From positions 62,001 through 126,000 of the forward strand of contig PAPN01000009.1 in NCBI GenBank assembly GCA_002708925.1: DNA of 64,000 nt. Reading direction: 5' to 3'. A program made the translations under genes and the position numbers. Source of the DNA: Paracoccaceae bacterium (GTDB lineage: Bacteria > Pseudomonadota > Alphaproteobacteria > Rhodobacterales > Rhodobacteraceae). Below the pieces are notes generated by a model, which saw nothing but the letters and a program-made list of their open reading frames with translations, did no database searches and had not been told where the DNA came from. Of the stretch, positions 56,021-64,000 are shown piece by piece. Position 1 is the first letter of the stretch, and every line of letters begins with the position of its first letter.

Positions 56021-56812
56021 ATGAACTTGCTGGGAATTGCGTGTGTGACCATGAAAAACGGCCCATTGCATTTGGCGCTTCGCCAACGGCCCGAGATCGT
56101 AACGCCTTTGGTGTTGTGGATCGCGCTTTCGGTATTAGGAGGGCTGACAGGCCCGTTCGAAACTTATGAATTGCTAAGCGGACCGGCGCGTTTGATGTAT
56201 TGGGCTTGCGTGGCGGGGGTCTCGATCCTGACGGATCTGGGCTTCCGCAGGCTTCTGGCCGGGCAGGGGCTGTGGCGCAGACTGGCGGCGCGGCTGGGAT
56301 TCGCCATCGTGCTGGGGGGAATGCTGCATGGGCTGAATGCTCTTGTTTTCGATGGCTGGGGCGGTCTGCGTCAGGGGCTGTGGATGATCGGCGTGGTGTG
56401 GATTGTCGCCATGATTGTCGAGGCCGTGGTGGCCCTGATCCATCACTTTCACCTGCCGGCCGTGGTGCAGACGGATGCCGCAGAGCAGCCCGCGGCGGAT
56501 GCGGTTTTCCAAAAACGGCTGCCTTTAGAACGCCGCGGGGCGCTGATCCGGATCGAATCGCAGGATCACTATTTGAATGTCGTGACAGATGCGGGCGCGG
56601 CCCTGATCCTGATGCGTCTGTCGGATGCCGAGAAAGAGCTGGCCGGCTTTGCGGGGCTGCGGGTGCATCGCTCGCATTGGGTGGCGACGGGGCAGGTGCA
56701 GCAGGTGTTGCGGCGCAATGGTCAGCTGTTCTTGCGGATGCCCGATGGGGCGCAGGTGCCCGTCAGCCGGACCTATAAACCCCGTGTCGAGGCGGCCGGC
56801 CTGCGCCCCTAA
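56021..56812 (+). CDS. Membrane-anchored LytTR-domain transcription regulator, copy 1
   Basis: 263 residues. About four hydrophobic helices in the first 145 residues ('VTPLVLWIALSVLGGLTGPF', 'MYWACVAGVSILTDLGF', 'GFAIVLGGMLHGLNALVF', 'LWMIGVVWIVAMIVEAVVAL') are followed by a LytTR DNA-binding domain ('LIRIESQDHYLNVVTDAGAA', 'LRVHRSHWVATGQVQQVLRR', 'VPVSRTYKPRVEAAGL'). No receiver domain is present, so it likely senses through the membrane part. The start could also be the ATG at 56051. Homologous to the 57365-58165 product. Confidence 0.85.
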   Translation: MNLLGIACVTMKNGPLHLALRQRPEIVTPLVLWIALSVLGGLTGPFETYELLSGPARLMYWACVAGVSILTDLGFRRLLAGQGLWRRLAARLGFAIVLGGMLHGLNALVFDGWGGLRQGLWMIGVVWIVAMIVEAVVALIHHFHLPAVVQTDAAEQPAADAVFQKRLPLERRGALIRIESQDHYLNVVTDAGAALILMRLSDAEKELAGFAGLRVHRSHWVATGQVQQVLRRNGQLFLRMPDGAQVPVSRTYKPRVEAAGLRP

Positions 56813-57228
56813 ACCGGCACGGGCACCATGGTGCCCTGCAAAATCGCGACCAGTTTTTCCTGCTCGCCCACACGGGCATGGACCTGAGCGGTAACGATTA
56901 TCAGCTTGCGTCCGGGTTTGATCACACGGCCTGTGGCCACCAGCAGGTCGCCGGTTGCGGGGGCCAGCAGGTTTATCTTGATCTCGGCGGTCACCACTTC
57001 CTGGCCCTCGGGGATCATGGTCAGGGCCGAATATCCGGCGGCGGAATCTCCGATCGCAAAGGTCAGCGCGGCGTGGGCGTGCCCCTGCTGCTGACGTGCG
57101 CCCGGCAGAATCGGAGCTGTGATCTGAACCGATCCCTCTGACACATCCGCCAGCCGCGCGCCCAAAGTGGACATCATGGATTGGCGTTCGAAACTGTGCG
57201 AAATGCGCTGAAAAAGACTGTCTGACAT
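56809..57228 (-). CDS. PaaI-type hotdog thioesterase
   Basis: 139 residues. 'GARQQQGHAHAALTFAIGDS' and 'SAAGYSALTMIPEGQEVVTA' are the active-site and helix region of the PaaI/YigI-like thioesterases. 'EIKINLLAPATGDLLVATGR' and 'VIKPGRKLIIVTAQVHAR' complete the fold. The acyl-CoA substrate is unknown. It overlaps the 3' end of LytTR copy 1 by 4 nt and is divergent from LytTR copy 2. Confidence 0.85.
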   Translation of the reverse strand: MSDSLFQRISHSFERQSMMSTLGARLADVSEGSVQITAPILPGARQQQGHAHAALTFAIGDSAAGYSALTMIPEGQEVVTAEIKINLLAPATGDLLVATGRVIKPGRKLIIVTAQVHARVGEQEKLVAILQGTMVPVPV

Positions 57229-57269
57229 GGGGCCTCCTGCCGTTAACCTATTGTTAAGAAGTTAGCCGC

Positions 57270-57293
57270 GCAACCGAGTGATAGGTTGCAACC
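57270..57293. repeat. Inverted-repeat cluster in the thioesterase / LytTR copy 2 intergenic region
   Basis: GCAACC (57270-57275), 8 nt, then the perfect palindrome GGTTGCAACC (57284-57293). Just before it, TTAAC/GTTAA elements repeat near 57243-57264. Candidate operator for the divergent genes; no direct evidence for the protein that binds. Confidence 0.35.
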
Positions 57294-57364
57294 CAAAGTG
57301 GGTGATGTATAAGGCCATGTAAACTAATGTTTTTGTCTGTGCTTGGTGGGTTGGTGCGGGGCAA

Positions 57365-58165
57365 ATGAGTGCGATGTTGAGTGCTGTTTTTCGATCAGGC
57401 CGGGTGGCCTCGGTTCTGTTGGGATGGGCGTTGTTCACGATTGTTGCCGTGATAATGGGCCCGTTCAACACCTTATCCCTTATGGAAACCGGAACGCGCG
57501 TGCTGTTTTGGGGCGTCATCGTGGCGGCGGGGCTGATTGCGTCGGGCGCGATGAATCTGGTGTTCAAAAAGCTGCATACCGGCCTGACCGGCTGGCGTTG
57601 CGATCTGCTGCGCGTCTGCGGCATAACGCTGGTTCTGTCTCCGGTTTTGTATGTCTGGATTCATTTCATCATCGTGGATCCGTCGGTGATGACGCCGAAT
57701 CTGTTGCGCATCAGCCTGTGCGTTGCGCTTGTCGGTTTGATCATACAGGTCAGTAAGCGGCTGTTGGTGGGCGATCAGGGGTCGGTTCAGGCGCAGGAAA
57801 TGCCCGCCGCCGTGCCGTCCGTGCCCCAGGCCCCGCCGCCGCCCGCTCCGCCTGCGCCAAGGCTGATGCGCCGCCTGCCAGCCGAGGCCGAGGGCCCCGT
57901 TCTGCGTCTTTCTGCGAATAATCACTTTGTCGAGGTGGTGCTGCCGGGTGAAGCTCACCGTCTGCGGATGCGCTTTACCGATGCAATCGACGAGATGGAC
58001 AGTGTTGAGGGCCACTGCGCGCACCGCTCTCATTGGGTGGCCGTGGGGGCGATCACGGATGTGCAGCGCGCGGAGGGCCGGATTTTCCTGATTCTGGCGA
58101 ACGGAGATAAAATCCCCGTCAGCCGCACCTATCGTCCGGGGCTGGAGCAGGCGGGCCTGCTGTAA
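57365..58165 (+). CDS. Membrane-anchored LytTR-domain transcription regulator, copy 2
   Basis: 266 residues, same design as copy 1: about four hydrophobic helices ('VLLGWALFTIVAVIMGPF', 'VLFWGVIVAAGLIASGAM', 'LVLSPVLYVWIHFIIV', 'ISLCVALVGLIIQV'). A Pro/Ala-rich linker ('VPSVPQAPPPPAPPAPRL') leads to LytTR ('LRLSANNHFVEVVLPG', 'EGHCAHRSHWVAVGAITDVQ', 'IPVSRTYRPGLEQAGLL'). The shared 'HRSHWVA' and 'PVSRTY' show close homology to copy 1. It starts 136 nt from the divergent thioesterase gene. Confidence 0.85.
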   Translation: MSAMLSAVFRSGRVASVLLGWALFTIVAVIMGPFNTLSLMETGTRVLFWGVIVAAGLIASGAMNLVFKKLHTGLTGWRCDLLRVCGITLVLSPVLYVWIHFIIVDPSVMTPNLLRISLCVALVGLIIQVSKRLLVGDQGSVQAQEMPAAVPSVPQAPPPPAPPAPRLMRRLPAEAEGPVLRLSANNHFVEVVLPGEAHRLRMRFTDAIDEMDSVEGHCAHRSHWVAVGAITDVQRAEGRIFLILANGDKIPVSRTYRPGLEQAGLL

Positions 58166-58313
58166 CCTGCGCGGTGCCGGCTGGGGCGCATTTTGGGGCT
58201 TGGGCATAGAATTTGCCAATACCCGGTCATGTGGATGTTTCATTGGATGTCCGGTTCGGGCTCTTGCAAGGTGATGCAACGGGGGCATCCCCGTCCAAGG
58301 GAGGATAACAACC

Positions 58314-59252
58314 ATGAAAAAGACACTTGCCGCGGCCGTGCTGGCCGCGATCACCCCTCTATTGTCTGCGCCCATCCAGGCCGAGCCGCGCTGGGGCCCC
58401 GAAGATCAGATCGGCGCGGCCAACCTGGTGACACAGGCCAGCGTTCTGGCGGCCTCGGGCCTGATCACCACGGGCAAGACCTATGCGCTGGGGATGATCA
58501 TCGACGATAAAATCCCCGCCTATCCGCCGCGCAAGCTGGGGCTGACCATTGTCCAGCCGAACCAGATCGACAGCAAGGGCCACGGCCCCACCATGTCCAG
58601 CTATAACGATGACGTGTTCAGCGGCTGGCTGGGGATCGGCAGCCAGATTGACGGGCTGGGCCATGTGGGCCGTAGCCATGAATACTATAATGGGCACAAG
58701 GGGGCCGATTTCGCGCAGCCCGGCGGGCTGACCAAGCTGGGGGTTGAAAATATCCCCCCGATCGTGGCGCGCGGCGTGGTGCTGGATATTGCGGGCCTGA
58801 AGGGGAAGCCGGTGATGGACGCCGGTGAGGTGATCACGCCCCAGGATATTCAGGCTGCGGCTGCTGCTCAGAACGTCGAGCTGCGCGAAGGCGACGTGGT
58901 GCTGCTGCACACCGGCTGGCTGTCGCTGCTGACCGGAGAAAACACAGACCCCGCCCGCTATGGCCGTGGCGAGCCGGGCATTGATCCGGCCGCCGCCGCC
59001 TATCTGGCCGAACTGGGTGCCGTTGCCGTCGGCGCGGATACCTGGGGGGTCGAGGCGGTGCCCTTTGCCCCCGGCGCCGGCGTTTTCGAGGCGCATCAGG
59101 TTTTGCTGAAGGATCACGGCGTCTACATTCTGGAAAACATGGTGACAGAAGAGCTGGTTGCCGATGGCGTGGACGAATTTCTGTTCGTGCTGGGCGTTAC
59201 CCGGTTGCGTGGGGCAGTGCAGATGATGATCAATCCCGTGGCCATCCGCTGA
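58314..59252 (+). CDS. Exported cyclase-family (kynurenine-formamidase-like) hydrolase
   Basis: 312 residues with a signal peptide (about 1-23, 'LSAPIQAE'). Pfam cyclase-type fold. 'WGPEDQIGAANLVT' is typical of this subgroup. The metal-binding H-x-G-T-H-x-D motif of formamidases reads 'GIGSQIDGLGHVGRSHEYYN', so the first His is missing and the second is Gln, while Asp and the next His remain. A Gln variant is found in some cyclase-like proteins, so this may be a subfamily trait rather than decay. Substrate unknown. GGGAGGA lies upstream of the ATG. Confidence 0.8.
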   Translation: MKKTLAAAVLAAITPLLSAPIQAEPRWGPEDQIGAANLVTQASVLAASGLITTGKTYALGMIIDDKIPAYPPRKLGLTIVQPNQIDSKGHGPTMSSYNDDVFSGWLGIGSQIDGLGHVGRSHEYYNGHKGADFAQPGGLTKLGVENIPPIVARGVVLDIAGLKGKPVMDAGEVITPQDIQAAAAAQNVELREGDVVLLHTGWLSLLTGENTDPARYGRGEPGIDPAAAAYLAELGAVAVGADTWGVEAVPFAPGAGVFEAHQVLLKDHGVYILENMVTEELVADGVDEFLFVLGVTRLRGAVQMMINPVAIR

Positions 59253-59265
59253 CTGCTACACGTTG

Positions 59266-59297
59266 AAAGGGGGCCGCGCGGGGCCCCCTTTCTTTTT
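59266..59297 (+). terminator. Intrinsic terminator of the cyclase-family gene
   Basis: AAAGGGGGCC (59266-59275) and GGCCCCCTTT (59282-59291) form a 10-bp perfect stem with a 6-nt loop, followed by CTTTTTG. It also lies downstream of the convergent thiolase operon and could act in both directions. Confidence 0.88.
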
Positions 59298-59315
59298 GAT
59301 GTTGAGGTTTGAGTC

Positions 59316-60503
59316 TTAGGCCGGGAAGATCTCGAACAGGCCCGCCGCGCCCATCCCGCCAGCAATGCACATCGACACGACCCCGTATTTCGCGCCCCGG
59401 CGCTGGCCCTCGATCAGCAGGTGTCCGGCCAGTCGCGCGCCCGTCATCCCAAACGGATGCCCCACAGAAATCGAGCCGCCATTGACGTTCAGTTTCGCCG
59501 GGTCAATGCCCAGCGTGTCGGCGCAGTACAGGGCCTGGCTGGCGAAGGCCTCGTTCAGTTCCCACAGGTCGATGTCCTCCAGGCTCAGCCCGGTCTGTTT
59601 CAGCAGCTTGGGGATGGCGAAGACGGGGCCGATGCCCATCTCATCGGGTTCACACCCGGCCACGGCAAAGCCCCGCAGCGCCCCCAGGGGGGCCACACCC
59701 GCAGCGGCGGCCATGTCGGCCTCCATCACCACGCAGGCCGAGGCCCCATCCGACAGTTGCGAGGCATTCCCCGCGGTGACGAATTTGCCCGGCCCCATCA
59801 CGGGGTCCAGACCGGCCAGGCTGTCCAGCGTCGTCGAAGGGCGATTGCATTCGTCACGAGTGACGGTGACAGGCTGCATGGAGACCTCTTTGGTCTCGCG
59901 GTCTTTCACGGCCATAACCGTGTCCATCGGGACGATTTCAGCATCGAACAGACCGGCCTGCTGCGCGGCGGCGGTGCGGCGCTGGCTTTCGGCGGAAAAC
60001 GCGTCCTGCGCCTGGCGGGTGATGCCGTAACGCTCGGCCACAATATCCGCCGTGTCGATCATCTGCATGTAGACGGCGGGTTTGTGCTTGGCCAGCCAGG
60101 TCTCTTCCAGGTTGGATTTGTTCAGCACCGGCTGCACCAGGGAAATGCTTTCGACGCCGCCCGCCACCACGGCCCCCGCCTGGCCCAGCGTCACCGCGTT
60201 CGAGGCCATGGCGATCGCCTGAAGCCCCGAGGCGCAGAACCTGTTCACCGTTTGCGCTGCGCTGCCCACGGGCAGCCCGCCCCGGATCGCCGACTGGCGC
60301 GCGATATTCATGCCGGTGGCCGCTTCGGGGAAACCGCAGCCCAGAATCACGTCTTCGATCTGGGCGGGGTCCACGCCTGCGCGCGCGACCGCGTGTTTGA
60401 TCACATGGCCGCCCATCGTGGCACCATGCGTGGCGTTCAAAGAGCCACGGAAGCTTTTGGCCAGCCCGGTGCGGGCGGTCGAGACAATAACGGCGTCTTT
60501 CAT
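59316..60503 (-). CDS. Acetyl-CoA acyltransferase (thiolase)
   Basis: 395 residues, the last gene of a minus-strand catabolic operon. The nucleophilic Cys90 lies in 'NRFCASGLQAIAM', the catalytic His in 'ISVGHPFGMTGARLAGHLL' and the second Cys in 'VSMCIAGGMGAAGLFEI'. I chose the ATG at 60503 ('MKDAVIVSTARTGLAKS'), which shares one base with the stop of the ligase gene. It performs thiolytic cleavage of a 3-ketoacyl-CoA; the chain type is unknown. Confidence 0.93.
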   Translation of the reverse strand: MKDAVIVSTARTGLAKSFRGSLNATHGATMGGHVIKHAVARAGVDPAQIEDVILGCGFPEAATGMNIARQSAIRGGLPVGSAAQTVNRFCASGLQAIAMASNAVTLGQAGAVVAGGVESISLVQPVLNKSNLEETWLAKHKPAVYMQMIDTADIVAERYGITRQAQDAFSAESQRRTAAAQQAGLFDAEIVPMDTVMAVKDRETKEVSMQPVTVTRDECNRPSTTLDSLAGLDPVMGPGKFVTAGNASQLSDGASACVVMEADMAAAAGVAPLGALRGFAVAGCEPDEMGIGPVFAIPKLLKQTGLSLEDIDLWELNEAFASQALYCADTLGIDPAKLNVNGGSISVGHPFGMTGARLAGHLLIEGQRRGAKYGVVSMCIAGGMGAAGLFEIFPA

Positions 60504-62170
60504 CACGCGGATTCCTTGGTTTTGGCGTTTTCGTTTTCTTGCAGCTCGCGCCACAGAACCTTGCCCGAGCCGGACTTGGGCAGCGCGTCCACGACCTCCA
60601 GTACGCGCGGCACCTTATAGGCGGCCATCTGGTCATGCGCCCATTTGGACAGCTCTTTTGCGGTCAGGCTGGCACCGGGTTTGAGCACCACAACCGCCTT
60701 CACGGTTTCCCCGCGATAATCGTCATGGGTCGAGATGATGCAGGCCTCTTCGATGGCGGGGTGATGATAGAGCTTGGCCTCTACCTCGGTTGGCCAGACC
60801 TTGTAGCCGCTGGCGTTGATCATCCGTTTGAGACGATCCACGATATATAGATACCCCTGATCGGTGACGCGCCCCAGATCGCCCGAGCGCAGGAACCGTT
60901 GGCCGTTCAACTGTATGAAGGTCTCGGCGTCGGCCTCGGGGTTGTTCCAATAGCCCAGCATGACCTGCGGGCCGGAAATCAGGATCTCGCCCACCTCGCC
61001 CGTGGGCATCGGCGACAGCGTGTCCGGATCCACGATGGCGATATCGGTGTTGAAGACCGGAATACCGCCGCATTGCGCCTGTGGCAGATGCGGAGGATTG
61101 GCCGTGGTGGGCGCGATGGTTTCCGTCATCCCGTAGCCTTCCAGAAAGGTCAGGCCGGTCATGTCCTGTAGCTTCTGCGCGATGGCCTGGGGCATGGCGA
61201 TGCCGCCGCCCCACAGGACGCGCAGAGTGGCCAGGTCGTCCTCTTGCAGGTCATCGCGGTTCAGAAAGTCAATCAGCATCGTCGGCACGCAGGGCCAGGC
61301 CGAAACACCGAATTCGCGGATCAGACCCGCGGCAATGTCGCGATCCCAGCGGGGCAGGATCACGGCGGTTGCCCCGACCTCGATGGCCGAGTTCAGCCCG
61401 GCCTGAAGCCCCACCACATGGAACATCGGCGCGACGGCCAGAAACACGTCCTGCTGGCGCAGATCGAACCAGTCGATCATGCAGCGGGTGGCGTGCAGCG
61501 TGGTCTGATGCGTGTGCATACAGCCCTTGCCGCGCCCGGTTGACCCCGAGGTATAGGGCATAAGCACCAGATCTGCGGGGGTGCGATCAAAGGGGGCAGG
61601 GGCGGCGGCGGCGGCCAGCATGTCGGCCCAGGCGGTGAAGCCGTCTGGCAGCGCGGCCTTGGGCGCGGTAATCGTGTCGGGGATACCGGCGGGGGGATCG
61701 CTGGGCAGGGCCTCGGAATAGGCGGTGACGATGACGTGATCCAGAAGGCCCGCGTCCAGCAGCGGTTGCAGCGTCTCGATCCGGTCCTGCGCGGTTAGCA
61801 CGGTGCGGATGCCTGCGTTTTCAAGGATATAGTCGGTTTCCGAGGTCATGTTCATCGGGTTGATCGGCACGGCCACGCCGCCCGCCCGCACAATCCCGTA
61901 CAGCGCCACCACGAATTGCGGCGAGTTTTGCAGGTAGATCGCCACGCGGTCTCCGGGGCGCACGCCGCAGACCTGTTGCAGATAGCCGGCCGTGCGCTCT
62001 ACCTGATCGCCCAGCTGGGCATAGGTGGTGATGCGGTTATAAAACACCAAAGCGGGTTTATCGGGTGTCGCGGCGACATTGCGGAACAGGTTGTCGTTCA
62101 GCGTCCAGTCCGCAATCGGGACATCATGGGGCCGGCCCAGGGGCCAGACCTGATGTTGCAGTCGTTCCAT
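60503..62170 (-). CDS. AMP-dependent acyl-CoA ligase
   Basis: 555 residues, ANL superfamily. The P-loop-like motif is 'LMPYTSGSTGRGKGCMHTH'. 'FLEGYGMTETIAPT' (A5), 'FLRSGDLGRVTDQGYLYIVD' (A7/A8) and the C-terminal catalytic Lys region 'LPKSGSGKVLWREL' are complete. It activates a carboxylic acid, probably a medium- or long-chain fatty acid or an aryl acid, to the CoA ester. GGGAGG lies 5-10 nt before the ATG at 62170. Confidence 0.92.
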   Translation of the reverse strand: MERLQHQVWPLGRPHDVPIADWTLNDNLFRNVAATPDKPALVFYNRITTYAQLGDQVERTAGYLQQVCGVRPGDRVAIYLQNSPQFVVALYGIVRAGGVAVPINPMNMTSETDYILENAGIRTVLTAQDRIETLQPLLDAGLLDHVIVTAYSEALPSDPPAGIPDTITAPKAALPDGFTAWADMLAAAAAPAPFDRTPADLVLMPYTSGSTGRGKGCMHTHQTTLHATRCMIDWFDLRQQDVFLAVAPMFHVVGLQAGLNSAIEVGATAVILPRWDRDIAAGLIREFGVSAWPCVPTMLIDFLNRDDLQEDDLATLRVLWGGGIAMPQAIAQKLQDMTGLTFLEGYGMTETIAPTTANPPHLPQAQCGGIPVFNTDIAIVDPDTLSPMPTGEVGEILISGPQVMLGYWNNPEADAETFIQLNGQRFLRSGDLGRVTDQGYLYIVDRLKRMINASGYKVWPTEVEAKLYHHPAIEEACIISTHDDYRGETVKAVVVLKPGASLTAKELSKWAHDQMAAYKVPRVLEVVDALPKSGSGKVLWRELQENENAKTKESA

Positions 62171-62187
62171 TTTTTCCTCCCTCAAGG

Positions 62188-62955
62188 TCAGGCGGTGGCA
62201 CCACCATCCACGGCCAGACATTGCCCGGTGATATGGCGGGCGGCGTCACTGACCAGGAACAGGGCAGGGCCTTTGAGATCCTCCTCGCCGCCAAATCGGT
62301 GCAGCGGAATCGAGGGCAGCAGCGTCTGCTCCAGCCGCTCGATCAGCTTCTCGGACATCTTGGACGGGAAAAATCCGGGCGCAAGAGCATTCACATTGAT
62401 ATTGTGGCGTCCCCATTCGGTGGCCAGCGCGCGGGTGAAATTGATCATCGCCGCTTTCGAGCTGTTATAGGCAATCGTGAACATGTCACTGTCCGCCCGG
62501 TTGCCCGACAGCCCACCAATCGAGGCGACATTCAGGATCTTGCCGGTCTGGCGCGGCAGGAACGAGCTTTTCGCCACTGCCTGTGTCAGCACGAAAGGCG
62601 CGGTAATGTTCAGCGTCATCACCTTGTTCCAGCCGTCCAGCGGATGATCCTCGGTCGGAGCGGCCCAGCTGGTGCCCGCGTTATTGACCAGAATATCAAG
62701 CGGGCCGAACAGGCTATTGGCGTGATCCACGATACCGGGGATGCTGTCCAGATCGGACAGATCGCAAGCAATCGTGGCAACCCGCGCGCCCAGCGTTTCC
62801 AGATGAGTCCGGGCGGTATCCAGTTCGGGCTGTTTGCGGGCGGTCAGGATGACGGCGGCCCCTGCCTCGGCCAGGGCTTCGGCGATTTGCAGGCCCAACC
62901 CGCGCGAGCCGCCGGTAATCAGGGCCACTTGCCCTGTCAGATCGAAAAGACGCAT
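62188..62955 (-). CDS. SDR-family oxidoreductase
   Basis: 255 residues, classical short-chain dehydrogenase/reductase. Cofactor motif 'LITGGSRGLGLQIAEALAEA', 'DILVNNAGTSWA', the active site Ser in 'ILNVASIGGLSGN' and 'YNSSKAAMINFTRALATEWG' with the catalytic Tyr and Lys. Likely an NAD(P)-linked 3-hydroxyacyl-CoA or alcohol dehydrogenase of the pathway. Its start shares one base with the stop of the upstream dehydrogenase gene. Confidence 0.92.
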   Translation of the reverse strand: MRLFDLTGQVALITGGSRGLGLQIAEALAEAGAAVILTARKQPELDTARTHLETLGARVATIACDLSDLDSIPGIVDHANSLFGPLDILVNNAGTSWAAPTEDHPLDGWNKVMTLNITAPFVLTQAVAKSSFLPRQTGKILNVASIGGLSGNRADSDMFTIAYNSSKAAMINFTRALATEWGRHNINVNALAPGFFPSKMSEKLIERLEQTLLPSIPLHRFGGEEDLKGPALFLVSDAARHITGQCLAVDGGATA

Positions 62956-64000
62956 CAGGCTGTCTCCTGCAAGGATGCGGGCAGTTTCCAGGCCGTGTCG
63001 GCCCGGTTGCTGAGCTGGCCATACCAGCCCGCCAGGTCCAGAACGGCGCGGGGGCCCAGGGTTTCGGCCAACCGGATCGGGCCGCCCAAAGCCGCCGGAA
63101 ATCCGTAGCCCGTGGTATAAACCACGTCCACGTCACTGCCCCGCAGCGCCCGCCCTTCGGCCACCAGCGCCAGGGATTCCACCATCAGGGCGGTGATCAC
63201 GCGGCCGACGATTTCCTCGGCGGTGATTGTGCGGCGGGTCAGGCCCAATTCGCGGCTGACCCGCAAGATCAGCGCGCGGCTGTCCTCGTAGCTGCGTCCG
63301 CGCGGGGTGGCGTCGTCATACAGATACCAGCCCCGCCCGGTTTTCTGCCCATGATAGCCGGCCTCGCACAGGGCGTCGCCCACGCGGGGCTGTGGCGGCG
63401 GGGTGGCCCGCTGAGCCCGCTGCTTGCGCACGCCCCAGGGGATGTCATTGCCCACCATGTCCAGCGCGCGGAAGGGGCCGATGGCCATGCCCCATGCCTC
63501 AAGCGCTTCATCGACGTCCTGCGGCCAGGCGCCTTCCTCGACCAGATACATGGCCTCTTGGTGGACCCGGTCGAACAGCCGGTTGCCGATGAACCCGTCG
63601 CCGTTGGCCGCGATCACCGCGCGTTTGCGCAGCTTCTGCGCCAGGGCCATCGTCAGCGCCAGAATGGCCGGATCGGTGGTGTCTGCCGGGATGACCTCTA
63701 GCAGAGGGTTCACCTGCGCAGGCATGAAAAAATGGGTGCCCAGGAACCGCGCGGGCCGGTCCAGAGACCGGGCAATCGCATCGACATCCAGCGTCGAGGT
63801 ATTCGAGGTGATCAGCGCGTCCTCAGACACGGTGCGTTCGATCTGGGCCATGACCTGCTGTTTGAGAGACAGGATTTCCGGCACGGCCTCGACCACCAGA
63901 TCGCAGCCGGCAAAGGCGCTGATCGCGTCGGCAAAGGTAAATCGCGCCATTTGTGCGGCTGCGGTGTCGGGGTCCATCCGGCCTTTGGCGACGGCGCGAT
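62955..64000 (-). CDS. 3-hydroxyacyl-CoA dehydrogenase (5' end outside window)
   Basis: About 348 C-terminal residues are visible. The Rossmann glycine loop lies beyond the window edge. 'DLVVEAVPEILSLKQQVMAQ' and 'ALITSNTSTLDVDAIARSLD', then 'FLGTHFFMPAQVNPLLEVIP', are diagnostic of the NAD-binding domain, with the catalytic His in 'GTHFF'. 'GFIGNRLFDRVHQEAMYLVE' begins the C-terminal domain, and the second copy ends 'VVYTTGYGFPAALGGPIRLA'. The latter resembles the multifunctional FadB/FadJ type, but no hydratase part can be seen here. Confidence 0.9.
   Translation of the reverse strand, partial: RAVAKGRMDPDTAAAQMARFTFADAISAFAGCDLVVEAVPEILSLKQQVMAQIERTVSEDALITSNTSTLDVDAIARSLDRPARFLGTHFFMPAQVNPLLEVIPADTTDPAILALTMALAQKLRKRAVIAANGDGFIGNRLFDRVHQEAMYLVEEGAWPQDVDEALEAWGMAIGPFRALDMVGNDIPWGVRKQRAQRATPPPQPRVGDALCEAGYHGQKTGRGWYLYDDATPRGRSYEDSRALILRVSRELGLTRRTITAEEIVGRVITALMVESLALVAEGRALRGSDVDVVYTTGYGFPAALGGPIRLAETLGPRAVLDLAGWYGQLSNRADTAWKLPASLQETA

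Noticed and set aside
1-64000. tRNA, rRNA, CRISPR, insertion sequences or replication origin
   Set aside because: I looked in all intergenic stretches and found no cloverleaf, repeat-spacer pattern, transposase or DnaA-box cluster.

Overview
This window is chromosomal DNA from a high-GC alphaproteobacterium, most likely a member of the Rhodobacteraceae (Roseobacter group). I base this on phosphatidylcholine synthase, the alphaproteobacterial ruvCAB and tol-pal-tilS-ftsH order, a group III truncated haemoglobin, a DUF1127 small protein, an FnrL-type box and the general protein style. I see no rRNA, tRNA, insertion sequence, prophage or CRISPR array. All assignments come from reading the sequence and recalled family motifs; no database search was run.

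Layout. Positions 1-2400 hold the end of a branched-chain-amino-acid-type binding protein and an acyl-CoA dehydrogenase. purU (formyl-THF hydrolase) follows on the minus strand. Positions 3.5-16.4 kb are the most unusual part: a block of almost only exported hydrolases around a two-component system. It contains two homologous caspase-like (C14) proteins, a trypsin/DegP-type protease with two PDZ domains, a chymotrypsin-fold zymogen, a patatin-like lipoprotein and two paralogous small secreted proteins with a PPC-like C-terminus. The S1A zymogen has a Lys activation site but Thr where trypsin has Asp189. It is therefore unlikely to activate itself, while caspase-like enzymes with a metacaspase-type DxCHS motif are expected to cut after basic residues. 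I infer a periplasmic protease cascade.

From 16.6 to 33 kb the genes are mostly housekeeping: a DadA-like oxidase, truA, ycjX-GNAT-ycjF, truncated haemoglobin, ileS, ogt, pcs, DUF484-xerC, a small transaldolase, priA, and an ECF sigma/anti-sigma/secreted COG4315 operon. The ileS leader is notable: a near-consensus promoter, about 200 nt without a gene, then a 16-codon ORF (MMHLIAIIIRITSPAL) with five Ile codons and a strong hairpin over its stop codon. This is a candidate isoleucine-responsive attenuator.

From 33 to 42 kb lie a YeeE/YedE transporter and an MFS permease that diverge around an FNR-like box, a MATE exporter, prmA, small proteins and ruvCAB. An unrecognised gene and a clearly decayed thpR (2'-5' RNA ligase) remnant follow. 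From 42.4 to 51.2 kb is the envelope operon ybgC-tolQRAB-pal-cpoB, then tilS and ftsH. From 51.2 to 55.5 kb are a trans-aconitate-type methyltransferase, a MOSC protein, and fhs and folD, which with purU cover interconversion of C1-tetrahydrofolate and formate. From 55.5 to 58.2 kb two paralogous membrane-anchored LytTR regulators sit beside a DUF2306 membrane protein and a hotdog thioesterase. The right end (58.3-64 kb) has an exported cyclase-family hydrolase and a minus-strand catabolic operon of 3-hydroxyacyl-CoA dehydrogenase (cut by the window), SDR, acyl-CoA ligase and thiolase.
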